NCBI GenBank assembly: GCA_946631345.1
Contig: CAMPAA010000187.1
Location: 1 to 6,317 of the forward strand
Length of the DNA stretch: 6,317 bases
Direction of reading: 5' to 3'
From: an uncultured Verrucomicrobiota bacterium
GTDB lineage: Bacteria > Verrucomicrobiota > Kiritimatiellia > RFP12 > UBA1067
Shown: positions 1 to 6,317 of the stretch, one piece after another
Position numbering within the stretch: the stretch's first letter is position 1
Layout: every line of letters begins with the position of its first letter
Notes under the pieces: generated by a model
What the model was told of the DNA's origin: nothing
The model's database searches: none
Seen by the model: only the letters and a program-made list of their open reading frames with translations
Made by a program: the position numbers and the translations under genes

Positions 1-3000
1 GCATCTGCAAGCTTATTGAGGGCAAAAACTATGCGGCGCTCGGCGACCTGCTCGGCAGCCAGGATGCGTGGATCGGCGGCGGCGGCGGCGGCGGCAGCGG
101 CATCAACACCACGACGGCATCGGTGAATGCGTTCGGCACGGGCGCGTACATGCCTGGCACGGCCGGCAAGGGCGGCGGGGCCGGCGGCCTATACACGGCA
201 GGCTCATACAACACAAACTACCAGCAGGGCATGGGCGAGGATGCGCCGTTCGGCGGTGGCGGCGGCGGCGGCTCGTTCAACAATCCCGTGACGAGCGGCA
301 GCAACGCGAACGCCAACTGGATCCTCGGCGGCGGCAAGGGCGGCGGCGGTCTCGTGGTCATGCACGTGCAGGTAAAGGACCGTTTCGTCATGCTTCAGCC
401 GATGCGCGGCGACGCGTCGGAGCCGATGTCGGTGCGTACGCCGTTCCTGAACGGCATATCGCTGCTCTCCTTCTCCTGGAAGTGGGCGAACTCCAACGCC
501 GTGCTGCACGTGCAGGTCTCGACGAACGGCGTTGACGAGACGACGGTGCGTAGCCGCACGACAAGTCTTTCCTCCGGCTGGACGGACGTGTGCGACCCGA
601 TACGGTTCTCGGACATGTCCGACGCGCTGCGCGACGAGGGCTCCACGAACATCCTCGTCGGTCTGCGTGCGCCAATCAGCGGCATCGCGCGCGTGCTGGT
701 TGACCAGAATGTGGTCGCCGCCGCGCGGCAGGGCTCCACGAACAACCTCGACTCCATGTACGGCACCGTGCTGATCACCGGCATGAAAGTGCTCGACGAG
801 CCGGAGCTGGACGACCGCAGCTGGTGGGGCTGGAACATCATGCCGACATACAAGCTTGAATGGAGTTCGCTCTACGATCCCGTCACGCTCGGCCCCGGAA
901 GAAGCTGCGGCCTCAACTTCTCCGGCGTAAGCGCAACCGGCGCCGACGACCCGCTCTTCGCCGACGACCCGACCACGTCGGAGTACTCGAAGCACGACCC
1001 GTTCATCCAGACCCCGCGCTTCACGAACAGCATCGGCGCGGTGTCGTTCAAGGCTCGCGTGCTCGAGACGAACCTCACCCAGAGCGGATGGGTCACGATC
1101 TCCGCCTGCGCCGATCCGGGCGAGGAGGATGACGCGAAGTGGGACGTGCTCACAAACATCGAGGTCACCGCCGCCACCACGATATTCACGCCGTACATGT
1201 GGCGCATCCCGACCTCCCGCTCGCACTACCAGGCTCTCCGGCTCACGGCGTTCGGCGCGGCGGAGGGCCGCAACCACTCCGAGGAGACTACCCCGGCCCA
1301 GCCGTTCGGCGACCACGGCACCGCAAATCCAACGCCGGTTCAGCGCGTGCTGATCGACGAGGTTACGGTCACGCAGCCGATGTCGCCCAAGGTTGCGTTC
1401 GTGAACGCCTATCCGTTCCGCATGAAGATGAGCGACGATGAGGGCAACTCCATCCCGGCCGACAGTATCTCCAGCCCCGATGCGCAGCCGCTCCTGGGCG
1501 AGACATTCGGAGTCCAGGCGCAACTGATACCGGCCGGCATGGAGGATGAGCTGGATGTCAATTCCATCAAGGTGTACATGGCATGGTATGCGGGCGAGAG
1601 CCCGTGGGGCTACGAGAACTGGAAGGATCTGCCAGGAGTCGTCAATGGCGTGGAGCTGGCCAGGGCGGCAGACTGGTCGACCGGCAATCTGGTATACCGC
1701 AGCGCCCCGACGGACGCGTCGGCGTTCATCCCGCCGCAGCTGGCCGGCGAGAACGGCTACCAGATAGTGCAGTTCCATCTCTGGGCCGAGTACAAGAACA
1801 AGAACGCCATAGAGCAGGATCCGCACGAGCTGTCCGCGACCGATTGGACGCTTCCTGGCTGGTACCGCGGCATCGACGACCCGAACAAGCTGAACGCCGG
1901 CGCGTTCTCCGCCTACACGGTGCTCGATACGATCTCCCCGAAGCGGGCGTGGTTCAACGAGATAAACATGTTCGACGGGGATTTGTCCGACTACGACCAC
2001 CAGTTCCTCGAGGTCGCCGTACCGCAGGGCTTTGACATGAAGGGGTGGACGCTGTCGTACATCAAGAACAACGATGAAAACTACAACATCTACTCGTTGG
2101 CCAACTTCGGCCAGGAAATAGTGGGTTTCAAGTCGGCTGACGCCACGAACTCCTATGCGTTCATCGCCGTGCAGTCGCCGCGCACGAAGGCGGCCAACTC
2201 CTATCCGGGTCTCAATGACGGCACTTGGAAGGCTACTGCGTTTGAGGGCGGAATAGAGGACGTATCCAATCCATACTCGCTGCGTCTCCGCCGCCCGACG
2301 GGGATCATCGAGCATGAGGTGGTTTTCATGTGCACGAATACGTCTACGAGCCGTGCCCGCTATCAGTATGAGGGTACAAACTTTCTTGGCAGACTCAAGA
2401 GCAAGTTCCCAGACAGCGACTGGGTCTATGCCGGAGCCGATGCCTACAGCGGATCGCTCGGCGTATACACCAACCATGGCGAAAGCGCTTCATGCTGGAC
2501 GAACACGATGCGCCAGACGCCAGGCAAAGTGAACTTGATGGCCGACGGCACTCCGCAGTTCATCGATCCCGACTACTTCGACCCGCCTGGTGGCACAAAC
2601 CTGTGGATTTACGCCAACATCGATGCCGCGAGCCTAAACACGATTGAGATGGTGCAGGGCAACGTGACAAACACGTCGGCCGTTCTCATCGTGCCGCAGG
2701 ATCCCGAGACCGGAGCGTTCTCCACGAGCATCGTGTACGTGGTGAAGAAGTGGTTCGAGCTCGATTCGGTGATAACCAACGAATATGGCAAGGCGGGCGG
2801 CGCAGTTGCGGAGGCTTCGGGGCAGCGTGGCGTGTGGACGCTTGACCTGAGCAACCTAAAGGTGTCCGACTCGAATTCCCGCAAGTTCGAGATCACCGCC
2901 TCCACGCGCAATTCGTCTAACATCCCGGGTGCCGATCAGGGCGGCATTTCTCCCGACGATCCATACTACCCGGCAGTGATCGACTGGTTGCAGAACTTCG

Positions 3001-3671
3001 ATGAAAAGCCAATACATCTGGCGCCCGCTTGGGACTTGAATGACAATCCCGCAACGAGAAGGGGAGCCGCCGAGCCATATATCCTAAGCCTCAAGGAGAT
3101 GTACTGGCTCGACATTCCGCCAGTCTGGGATGACCGTACTCCGCAGCCCTCAACGCCGAAATGGGTGTTCAAGGGAGGAATGGGCTCCGGCGCCATCCCA
3201 TCCACCAACTACAACATCGTGGCAGGAGGCCTTGTCACAAACATCCAGGTTGCGGTCACGATGATGATAACAAACACCTGGGACAACGAAGCGTATCCGC
3301 CGAACATGCTCCAAGGTCTTGAGCCAGGTTCGACCAGCTATGGCTACAACGAGAAGACGGACGCAAACAGCTGGACTTCCGTGACGTTCAAGGTCACGGG
3401 CGCAATCCAGATTCCTGGGTACTCCGACATTTACCGTCCGCTCCGCTGGTTTACGCTCGGCAAGGACAGCTTCACAAACGGCTTCACGCGCGTGGTAGAG
3501 GTGAAGGATCCGTTCACGAAGGGCTCCCCCGGCTATTCCTATGAATGGTACAAGCATCCAGGAAGCCAGATCTACTATGGTTGGCGAATCGACGACGATG
3601 AGACGAACCGCCCGCCGGTCACCGTTTACCAGCTTAACGACGAAAACGCCATGCTCAATCAGAACGAGTGA
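1..3671 (+). CDS. Large modular, probably surface-exposed or secreted protein with a lamin-tail-like domain (5'-truncated by window edge)
   Basis: The frame is open from the first complete codon at base 3 to the TGA at 3669-3671, giving 1222 visible residues. The GTG at 123 is not a credible start, because the same frame continues upstream without a stop and already encodes the first poly-Gly run. The true start lies outside the window, so a signal peptide cannot be assessed. Visible order: glycine-rich segment (to about 350), two beta-sandwich modules (about 390-800 and 897-1380), an Ig-like module (about 1390-1935), a lamin-tail-like domain (1944-2534), a beta-rich segment (about 2590-2910) and a C-terminal module (about 3090-3668). 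Composition is rich in Asn, Thr, Ser, Gly, Asp, Trp and Tyr and poor in Cys, typical of extracellular beta proteins. No enzyme active site, transmembrane helix, PEP-CTERM or LPXTG tail is seen. The architecture recalls giant Kiritimatiellota-type proteins (inference). Adhesion, cell-envelope or glycan-binding roles are possible but unproven. Coding is certain; function is unknown. Confidence 0.93.
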   Translation, partial: ICKLIEGKNYAALGDLLGSQDAWIGGGGGGGSGINTTTASVNAFGTGAYMPGTAGKGGGAGGLYTAGSYNTNYQQGMGEDAPFGGGGGGGSFNNPVTSGSNANANWILGGGKGGGGLVVMHVQVKDRFVMLQPMRGDASEPMSVRTPFLNGISLLSFSWKWANSNAVLHVQVSTNGVDETTVRSRTTSLSSGWTDVCDPIRFSDMSDALRDEGSTNILVGLRAPISGIARVLVDQNVVAAARQGSTNNLDSMYGTVLITGMKVLDEPELDDRSWWGWNIMPTYKLEWSSLYDPVTLGPGRSCGLNFSGVSATGADDPLFADDPTTSEYSKHDPFIQTPRFTNSIGAVSFKARVLETNLTQSGWVTISACADPGEEDDAKWDVLTNIEVTAATTIFTPYMWRIPTSRSHYQALRLTAFGAAEGRNHSEETTPAQPFGDHGTANPTPVQRVLIDEVTVTQPMSPKVAFVNAYPFRMKMSDDEGNSIPADSISSPDAQPLLGETFGVQAQLIPAGMEDELDVNSIKVYMAWYAGESPWGYENWKDLPGVVNGVELARAADWSTGNLVYRSAPTDASAFIPPQLAGENGYQIVQFHLWAEYKNKNAIEQDPHELSATDWTLPGWYRGIDDPNKLNAGAFSAYTVLDTISPKRAWFNEINMFDGDLSDYDHQFLEVAVPQGFDMKGWTLSYIKNNDENYNIYSLANFGQEIVGFKSADATNSYAFIAVQSPRTKAANSYPGLNDGTWKATAFEGGIEDVSNPYSLRLRRPTGIIEHEVVFMCTNTSTSRARYQYEGTNFLGRLKSKFPDSDWVYAGADAYSGSLGVYTNHGESASCWTNTMRQTPGKVNLMADGTPQFIDPDYFDPPGGTNLWIYANIDAASLNTIEMVQGNVTNTSAVLIVPQDPETGAFSTSIVYVVKKWFELDSVITNEYGKAGGAVAEASGQRGVWTLDLSNLKVSDSNSRKFEITASTRNSSNIPGADQGGISPDDPYYPAVIDWLQNFDEKPIHLAPAWDLNDNPATRRGAAEPYILSLKEMYWLDIPPVWDDRTPQPSTPKWVFKGGMGSGAIPSTNYNIVAGGLVTNIQVAVTMMITNTWDNEAYPPNMLQGLEPGSTSYGYNEKTDANSWTSVTFKVTGAIQIPGYSDIYRPLRWFTLGKDSFTNGFTRVVEVKDPFTKGSPGYSYEWYKHPGSQIYYGWRIDDDETNRPPVTVYQLNDENAMLNQNE
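75..101 (+). repeat. GGC trinucleotide tract 1 (poly-Gly)
   Basis: Seven perfect GGC codons (75-95) are followed by AGC and GGC. The tract is in frame with the large CDS and encodes Gly7-Ser-Gly. Changes by whole units would keep the frame, so replication slippage here would change linker length rather than switch the gene off. Confidence 0.9.
252..272 (+). repeat. GGC trinucleotide tract 2 (poly-Gly)
   Basis: The tract reads GGC GGT then five GGC codons, seven Gly in all. The single GGT interruption makes it slightly less perfect than the tract at 75. It lies in frame in the large CDS, preceded by Pro-Phe and followed by Ser-Phe-Asn-Asn. Confidence 0.88.
327..350 (+). repeat. GGC trinucleotide tract 3 (poly-Gly with Lys interruption)
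   Basis: Three GGC codons, AAG, three GGC codons and GGT encode Gly3-Lys-Gly4. This closes the glycine-rich segment just before the beta strand LVVMHVQV. Confidence 0.85.
390..800 (+). other. Beta-sandwich (jelly-roll-like) module, copy 1
   Basis: Alternating hydrophobic strands suggest a beta sandwich. 'TPFLNGISLLSFSWKW' at 438-485 is followed by 'VLHVQVSTNG', an amphipathic turn region with 'SGWTDV', and a closing strand 'ARVLVDQNVV' near 690-720. The same skeleton (Thr-Pro, a short run, an Ile then SF, a long strand with Val, a Trp-centred strand, and a late 'VLIDE/VLVDQ' strand) recurs in the next module. This suggests an internal duplication. The fold class (MAM, concanavalin-like or carbohydrate-binding) cannot be decided by eye. 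Confidence 0.45.
897..1380 (+). other. Beta-sandwich module, copy 2
   Basis: The module opens with 'GRSCGLNFSG' (897-926) after the Trp-rich linker 'SWWGWNI' near 819-840. It then has an Asp-rich loop (DDPLFADDP), 'TPRFTNSIGAVSFKARV' from about 1011, 'SGWVTISA', 'WDVLTNIEVT' and the closing strand 'VQRVLIDEVTVTQP' ending near 1380. Its order of strands parallels copy 1, with the additional Asp-rich loop. Asp clusters of this kind can bind Ca2+ in extracellular domains, but no canonical EF-hand or RTX motif is present, so that is only a possibility. Confidence 0.45.
1390..1935 (+). other. Ig-like beta module preceding the lamin-tail-like domain
   Basis: The strands include 'GETFGVQAQLIP', 'VNSIKVYMAWYAG', 'GNLVYRSAPTDASAFIPPQL' and 'YQIVQFHLWAEYKNKN', then a Trp-containing loop and 'AYTVLDTISPKRAWFNEI'. 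Bacterial lamin-tail proteins often carry an Ig-like module with a similar order of strands ahead of the lamin-tail domain. Similarity is structural in style only, and no recognised family motif is seen. Confidence 0.4.
1944..2534 (+). other. Divergent lamin-tail-like domain (LTD, PF00932-like)
   Basis: The strand order and key positions fit an LTD: 'AWFNEIN' (1947-1967, matching the usual 'I-N-E-I' opening), 'FLEV' (2004-2015, matching 'W/F-I-E-L'), 'MKGWTL' (2037-2054, matching 'L-S-G-W-x-L'), a 'YAFIAV' strand near 2155, 'PYSLRLRRPTGIIEHEVVF' near 2272-2328, and the closing 'W...TPGKVN' (TPGKVN at 2517-2534), matching the 'TPGxxN' end common in bacterial LTDs. The usual 'LYN' after the second strand is replaced by 'VAVP'. 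LTDs in bacteria occur on secreted or cell-surface proteins, often beside nucleases or calcium-binding modules, but no such enzyme is seen here. Confidence 0.62.
2590..2910 (+). other. Beta-rich segment after the lamin-tail-like domain
   Basis: Predicted strands include 'GTNLWIYANID', 'TSAVLIVPQ', 'STSIVYVVKKWFEL' and 'GVWTLDLSNL', followed by 'SRKFEITAST'. The pattern resembles another beta sandwich, but I recognise no family. The spacer 2910-3090 is Pro/Asp/Asn-rich and probably a linker. Confidence 0.3.
3090..3668 (+). other. C-terminal module of the large protein, unrecognised
   Basis: This stretch starts with 'LKEMYWLDIPP' and contains 'VTNIQVAVTMMITNTWDNEA', 'YRPLRWFTLGKDSF', 'FTRVVEVKDPF', 'SPGYSYEW' and 'YYGWRIDDDE', ending 'PVTVYQLNDENAMLNQNE'. 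From memory, similar wording closes many giant proteins in Kiritimatiellota-like genomes, so it may be a lineage-specific C-terminal domain involved in anchoring or export. That link is unverified. It lacks a hydrophobic helix, a basic tail or an LPXTG or PEP-CTERM motif. Confidence 0.4.
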
Positions 3672-3689
3672 TCGGGGCGCTGAAAGAAG

Positions 3690-3696
3690 AAAAGGA
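3690..3696 (+). promoter_or_regulatory. Purine-rich ribosome-binding region for leuS
   Basis: The 27-base gap ends in a purine-rich run. AAAAGGA at 3690-3696 is the best Shine-Dalgarno match but lies only two bases from the ATG at 3699, closer than the usual 5-9. The preceding GAAAGAAGA (3682-3690) is a second purine-rich possibility at a more normal distance. The ATG is kept as the start because the protein aligns from MDYNFSAIEKKWQ, a standard LeuRS N-terminus. Confidence 0.5.
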
Positions 3697-3698
3697 CA

Positions 3699-6311
3699 AT
3701 GGATTACAATTTTTCCGCCATCGAGAAGAAATGGCAGGCCTATTGGCTGAAGAACAAGACGTTCGCGTGCAACGTCCATGACGACAGCAAGCAGAAGTTC
3801 TACTGCCTTGACATGTTCCCGTATCCTTCTGGTGCAGGGCTTCATGTAGGCCATCCGGAAGGCTATACAGCTACTGACATCCTCTGTCGCTACAAGCGTA
3901 TGAAGGGGTTCAACGTCCTGCATCCGATGGGATGGGATGCGTTTGGCCTTCCCGCCGAACAGTACGCGGTGGAGACCGGCACTCATCCGGCCATCACCAC
4001 GGAGAAGAACGTTAACCGCTTCCGTGAACAGATCCGGATGCTGGGATTCTCCTACGACTGGGATCGCGAGGTTAACACGACCGACCCCAAGTACTATCGT
4101 TGGACGCAGTGGATCTTCGAGCAGCTCTACAAGAAAGGCCTGGCGTACGTTGCGGAGGTGCCGGTGAACTGGTGCCCTGCGCTTGGAACGGTGCTCGCCA
4201 ACGAGGAGGTCATAGATGGCCGCTCCGAGCGCGGCAACCACCCCGTCGAACGCCGTCCGATGCGCCAATGGATGCTGAAGATAACTGCGTATGCGGAGCG
4301 CCTTCTTGCAGACCTTGACGGATTGGACTGGCCTGAGAGCATCAAGGAGATGCAGCGCAACTGGATTGGGAAATCAACGGGCGCGTTGGTGGATTTCGGT
4401 GTGCAGGTGGAAGGCAAGGCAACAGAAGGCGAAAAGGTCACGGTGTTCACGACCAGATGCGACACGCTCTTCGGGGCGACGTACATGGTTCTGTCGCCGG
4501 AGCACGCGCTGGTTGCGAAGTGGCTGGATGACGACGTTATCCGGAACGCGGATGCGGTGCGCGCCTATCAGCGCAAGGCGGCGGCGAAAAGCGACCTTGA
4601 GCGCACCGAGCTGAACAAGGATAAGACGGGTGTGCGGCTGGACGGCGTATTGGGCGTAAATCCAGTGAACGGCGCAAGCATCCCGGTATTCATATCCGAC
4701 TATGTGCTCGCCTCGTACGGCACCGGTGCCATCATGGCCGTGCCGGCCCACGACGAGCGCGATTTCGATTTTGCGAAGGTTTTCGACCTCCCCATCGTCC
4801 AAGTCGTTGCCGCCGCCGGTTCCGATGCTGCGAAGGCGGCTTCGCCTGATCCCGTTCCGTACACCGGCGACGCGGCCTATACCGATATCGCCGATGGCGT
4901 GATGGTCTCATCCGGCTTCATCACCGGACTTTCGGTGAAGGATGCCCAGTGCAAGATGATCGCGTGGCTGGAGGAGAAGGGCGTTGGGCGCGCAAAGACT
5001 CAGTACAAGCTGCGCGACTGGCTGTTTTCGAGGCAGCGCTACTGGGGCGAGCCATTCCCCGTGATACACTGGGAGGATGGTACGCAGTCTCTCGTAGATG
5101 AAGGCGATCTTCCTCTTACTCTGCCTGAACTACAGGACTACAAGCCGACAGGGACAGGAGAACCCCCGCTTGCAAAGGCCGAGGAATGGGTGAACGTGAT
5201 AGACCCTGCAACAGGGCGGAAGGGACGGCGCGAGACGAACACCATGCCGCAGTGGGCAGGGTCGTGCTGGTATTACCTGCGCTACATCGACCCTCATAAC
5301 GACAAGGCGTTTGCCGATCCCGAACTGCTGAAGAAGTGGCTCCCTGTCGATCTGTATGTCGGCGGTGCGGAACATGCCGTGCTTCATCTGCTATATGCGC
5401 GTTTCTGGCATAAGGTGCTGTTCGATCTTGGACTGGTGCCTACAAAGGAGCCGTTCCAGCGTCTCGTCAACCAGGGGATGATTCTCGGAACCGCTTTCAA
5501 GACTTCGCGCGGCGTGCTTATTCCCACCGATCAGGTTACGTGGAAGGACGGCAAACCGTACGGTGCGGAGGATGGCGGCGAAATGGAGGTGCTGACCGAG
5601 TTCCCCGCCAAGATGTCCAAGTCGCTCAAGAACGTTGTCAACCCGGACGATGTAGTGCGCGACTACGGCGCCGATTCGCTCCGCCTCTACGAGATGTTCA
5701 TGGGTCCTCTTCAGGCGGTGAAGCCGTGGTCCACGAAAGGGGTGGAGGGCGTGTTCCGCTTCCTGAAACGCGCCAATCGCCTTGTGACCGAGACGCCTGT
5801 GTCGGATCGTCCACTGACGGCGGCTGAGGCGAAGGCTCTCAGCACGATGGTGAAGAAGGTCGGCGACGATCTGGAGGCGCTTGCGTTCAATACGGCGATT
5901 GCCGCGATGATGGTGTTCATCAACGAGGCGGAGGGCTTCGCCAAGCGAGGCGCTTCCGGCAGCGCGGAGCCGCTGCCCAGGGAATTCCTTGAGAAGTTCG
6001 TTCTCTGCCTTGCGCCGTTTGCGCCGCATCTTGGCGAAGAGCTGTGGCAGTTCCTTGGCCATGCGGATTCTATCGCCTACGAGGCCTGGCCGACCTACGA
6101 CCCGGCGGCGCTTGTCGAGGATGAGGTGGAGATTCCAGTTCAGGTGATGGGCAAGCTCCGTGGGCGCATCAGAGTACCGGTCGCGGCTACGCCAGACGCA
6201 ATGCGCGCGGCGGCCGAGAAGTGTCCGGACGTCTCGAAGTTCCTTGAGGGCAAGACGGTCGTCAAGGTGATTGCAGTGCCGAAGCGCATGGTCAACTTCG
6301 TGGTGAAGTGA
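3699..6311 (+). CDS. leuS: Leucine--tRNA ligase (leucyl-tRNA synthetase)
   Basis: This cytoplasmic class I aminoacyl-tRNA synthetase (EC 6.1.1.4) activates leucine with ATP and charges tRNA-Leu. It is 870 residues, close to the E. coli enzyme (860), and complete. The HIGH-type motif is HVGH at residues 49-52 (3843-3854) and KMSKS is at 638-642 (5610-5624). The CP1 editing domain (about residues 225-425) carries VFTTRCDTLFGATY (249-262), with Thr256 matching the E. coli specificity residue Thr252. MAVPAHDERDF (346-356) has Asp352 matching the amino-group-binding Asp345. Other landmarks are RDWLFSRQRYWGEP (439-452), MPQWAGSCWYYLRY (516-529) and the GGAEHAVLHLLYARFW core (555-570). The anticodon-binding helices (about 705-800) and the C-terminal tRNA-binding domain (about 810-870, ending RMVNFVVK) are intact. 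The ZN-1 insertion keeps Cys159 but has RSERGN where zinc-binding forms have the CxxC pair. It starts 27 bases after the large gene, with no terminator between. Confidence 0.99.
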   Translation: MDYNFSAIEKKWQAYWLKNKTFACNVHDDSKQKFYCLDMFPYPSGAGLHVGHPEGYTATDILCRYKRMKGFNVLHPMGWDAFGLPAEQYAVETGTHPAITTEKNVNRFREQIRMLGFSYDWDREVNTTDPKYYRWTQWIFEQLYKKGLAYVAEVPVNWCPALGTVLANEEVIDGRSERGNHPVERRPMRQWMLKITAYAERLLADLDGLDWPESIKEMQRNWIGKSTGALVDFGVQVEGKATEGEKVTVFTTRCDTLFGATYMVLSPEHALVAKWLDDDVIRNADAVRAYQRKAAAKSDLERTELNKDKTGVRLDGVLGVNPVNGASIPVFISDYVLASYGTGAIMAVPAHDERDFDFAKVFDLPIVQVVAAAGSDAAKAASPDPVPYTGDAAYTDIADGVMVSSGFITGLSVKDAQCKMIAWLEEKGVGRAKTQYKLRDWLFSRQRYWGEPFPVIHWEDGTQSLVDEGDLPLTLPELQDYKPTGTGEPPLAKAEEWVNVIDPATGRKGRRETNTMPQWAGSCWYYLRYIDPHNDKAFADPELLKKWLPVDLYVGGAEHAVLHLLYARFWHKVLFDLGLVPTKEPFQRLVNQGMILGTAFKTSRGVLIPTDQVTWKDGKPYGAEDGGEMEVLTEFPAKMSKSLKNVVNPDDVVRDYGADSLRLYEMFMGPLQAVKPWSTKGVEGVFRFLKRANRLVTETPVSDRPLTAAEAKALSTMVKKVGDDLEALAFNTAIAAMMVFINEAEGFAKRGASGSAEPLPREFLEKFVLCLAPFAPHLGEELWQFLGHADSIAYEAWPTYDPAALVEDEVEIPVQVMGKLRGRIRVPVAATPDAMRAAAEKCPDVSKFLEGKTVVKVIAVPKRMVNFVVK

Positions 6312-6317
6312 CGTGAG

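Larger units (their letters stand above)
72..350 (+). other. Glycine-rich segment of the large protein
   Basis: About 93 residues are dominated by Gly with Ala, Ser, Asn and Thr. There are three dense Gly blocks: Gly x7 at 75-95, the 'APFGGGGGGGSFNN' block around 243-284, and the 'GGGKGGGG' block at 327-350. The last is followed by a hydrophobic strand, LVVMHV. The sequence 'FGGGGGGGSF', then a spacer, then a Gly run ending in a Val-rich strand resembles the bacterial and animal glycine-rich domains (ALK/LTK-type Gly_rich families) that pack polyglycine helices. That assignment is from memory of the pattern. A flexible low-complexity linker is the alternative. Confidence 0.6.

Noticed and set aside
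123..125. GTG as the start codon of the large gene
   Set aside because: The same frame is open upstream to the window edge and encodes the first poly-Gly run, and no convincing ribosome-binding site precedes the GTG.
75..350. GGC-rich stretch as a CRISPR or regulatory repeat array
   Set aside because: The units are codon-sized and in frame, with no spacers or conserved long repeat.
68..535. 155-residue plus-strand open frame in another frame over the glycine-rich coding region
   Set aside because: It is an Arg-rich translation of GGC repeats in the wrong frame. The main frame is continuous and contains coherent beta-module sequence.
204..2477. 757-residue open frame on the minus strand opposite the large gene
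   Set aside because: It is Arg/Val/His-rich without any domain motif. It is the expected shadow of a plus-strand gene with G/C-biased third positions, and it overlaps clear plus-strand domain motifs.
3672..3698. Rho-independent terminator or T-box leader ahead of leuS
   Set aside because: The gap is 27 bases with no GC-rich hairpin followed by a T-run, and it is far too short for a T-box.
3150..4268. 372-residue open frame on the minus strand across the end of the large gene and the start of leuS
   Set aside because: It spans two confident plus-strand genes and their gap, shows no recognisable motif, and has shadow-like composition.
5391..6062. 223-residue open frame on the minus strand inside leuS
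   Set aside because: It is a basic, low-complexity shadow opposite well-conserved LeuRS catalytic and anticodon-binding sequence.

Overview
The window holds two plus-strand genes in tandem and almost nothing else. The first is the 3' part of a very large gene, open from the left edge to the stop at 3669-3671, for a modular and probably extracytoplasmic protein. The second, starting 27 bases later, is a complete leucyl-tRNA synthetase gene (leuS, 3699-6311). The last six bases (6312-6317) show nothing.

Organism: the DNA is GC-rich, with strong G/C preference at third codon positions. The large protein has a glycine-rich block, jelly-roll-like beta modules, a divergent lamin-tail-like domain, a C-terminal region with 'EMYWLDI' and 'YRPLRWFTLG', and many 'TN' pairs. 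This style recalls the giant secreted proteins of uncultured Kiritimatiellota and other Verrucomicrobiota/Lentisphaerota (PVC group), often from gut metagenomes. The LeuRS fits a PVC/Bacteroidota-like type, with 'MPMRQWMLKITAYA'-like wording and a ZN-1 module without the distal cysteines. The placement is an inference from memory of families, not a search result.

Layout: 3-350 encodes a glycine-rich segment with three poly-Gly runs. About 390-800 and 897-1380 encode two beta-sandwich modules that look like diverged copies of one another. About 1390-1935 is an Ig-like linker module. 1944-2534 is a lamin-tail-like domain. About 2590-2910 is a further beta-rich segment. About 3090-3668 is a distinct C-terminal module. 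The N-terminus and any signal peptide lie outside the window, and no C-terminal sorting signal or membrane helix is visible.

The two genes have no evident functional link. No terminator or clear promoter is seen in the 27-base gap, so leuS may be read through from the upstream gene or driven by a promoter hidden in its coding end. I found no mobile element, CRISPR array, RNA gene or defence system. The long reverse-strand open frames are shadows of GC-biased coding. The large surface protein is the unusual part of the window.
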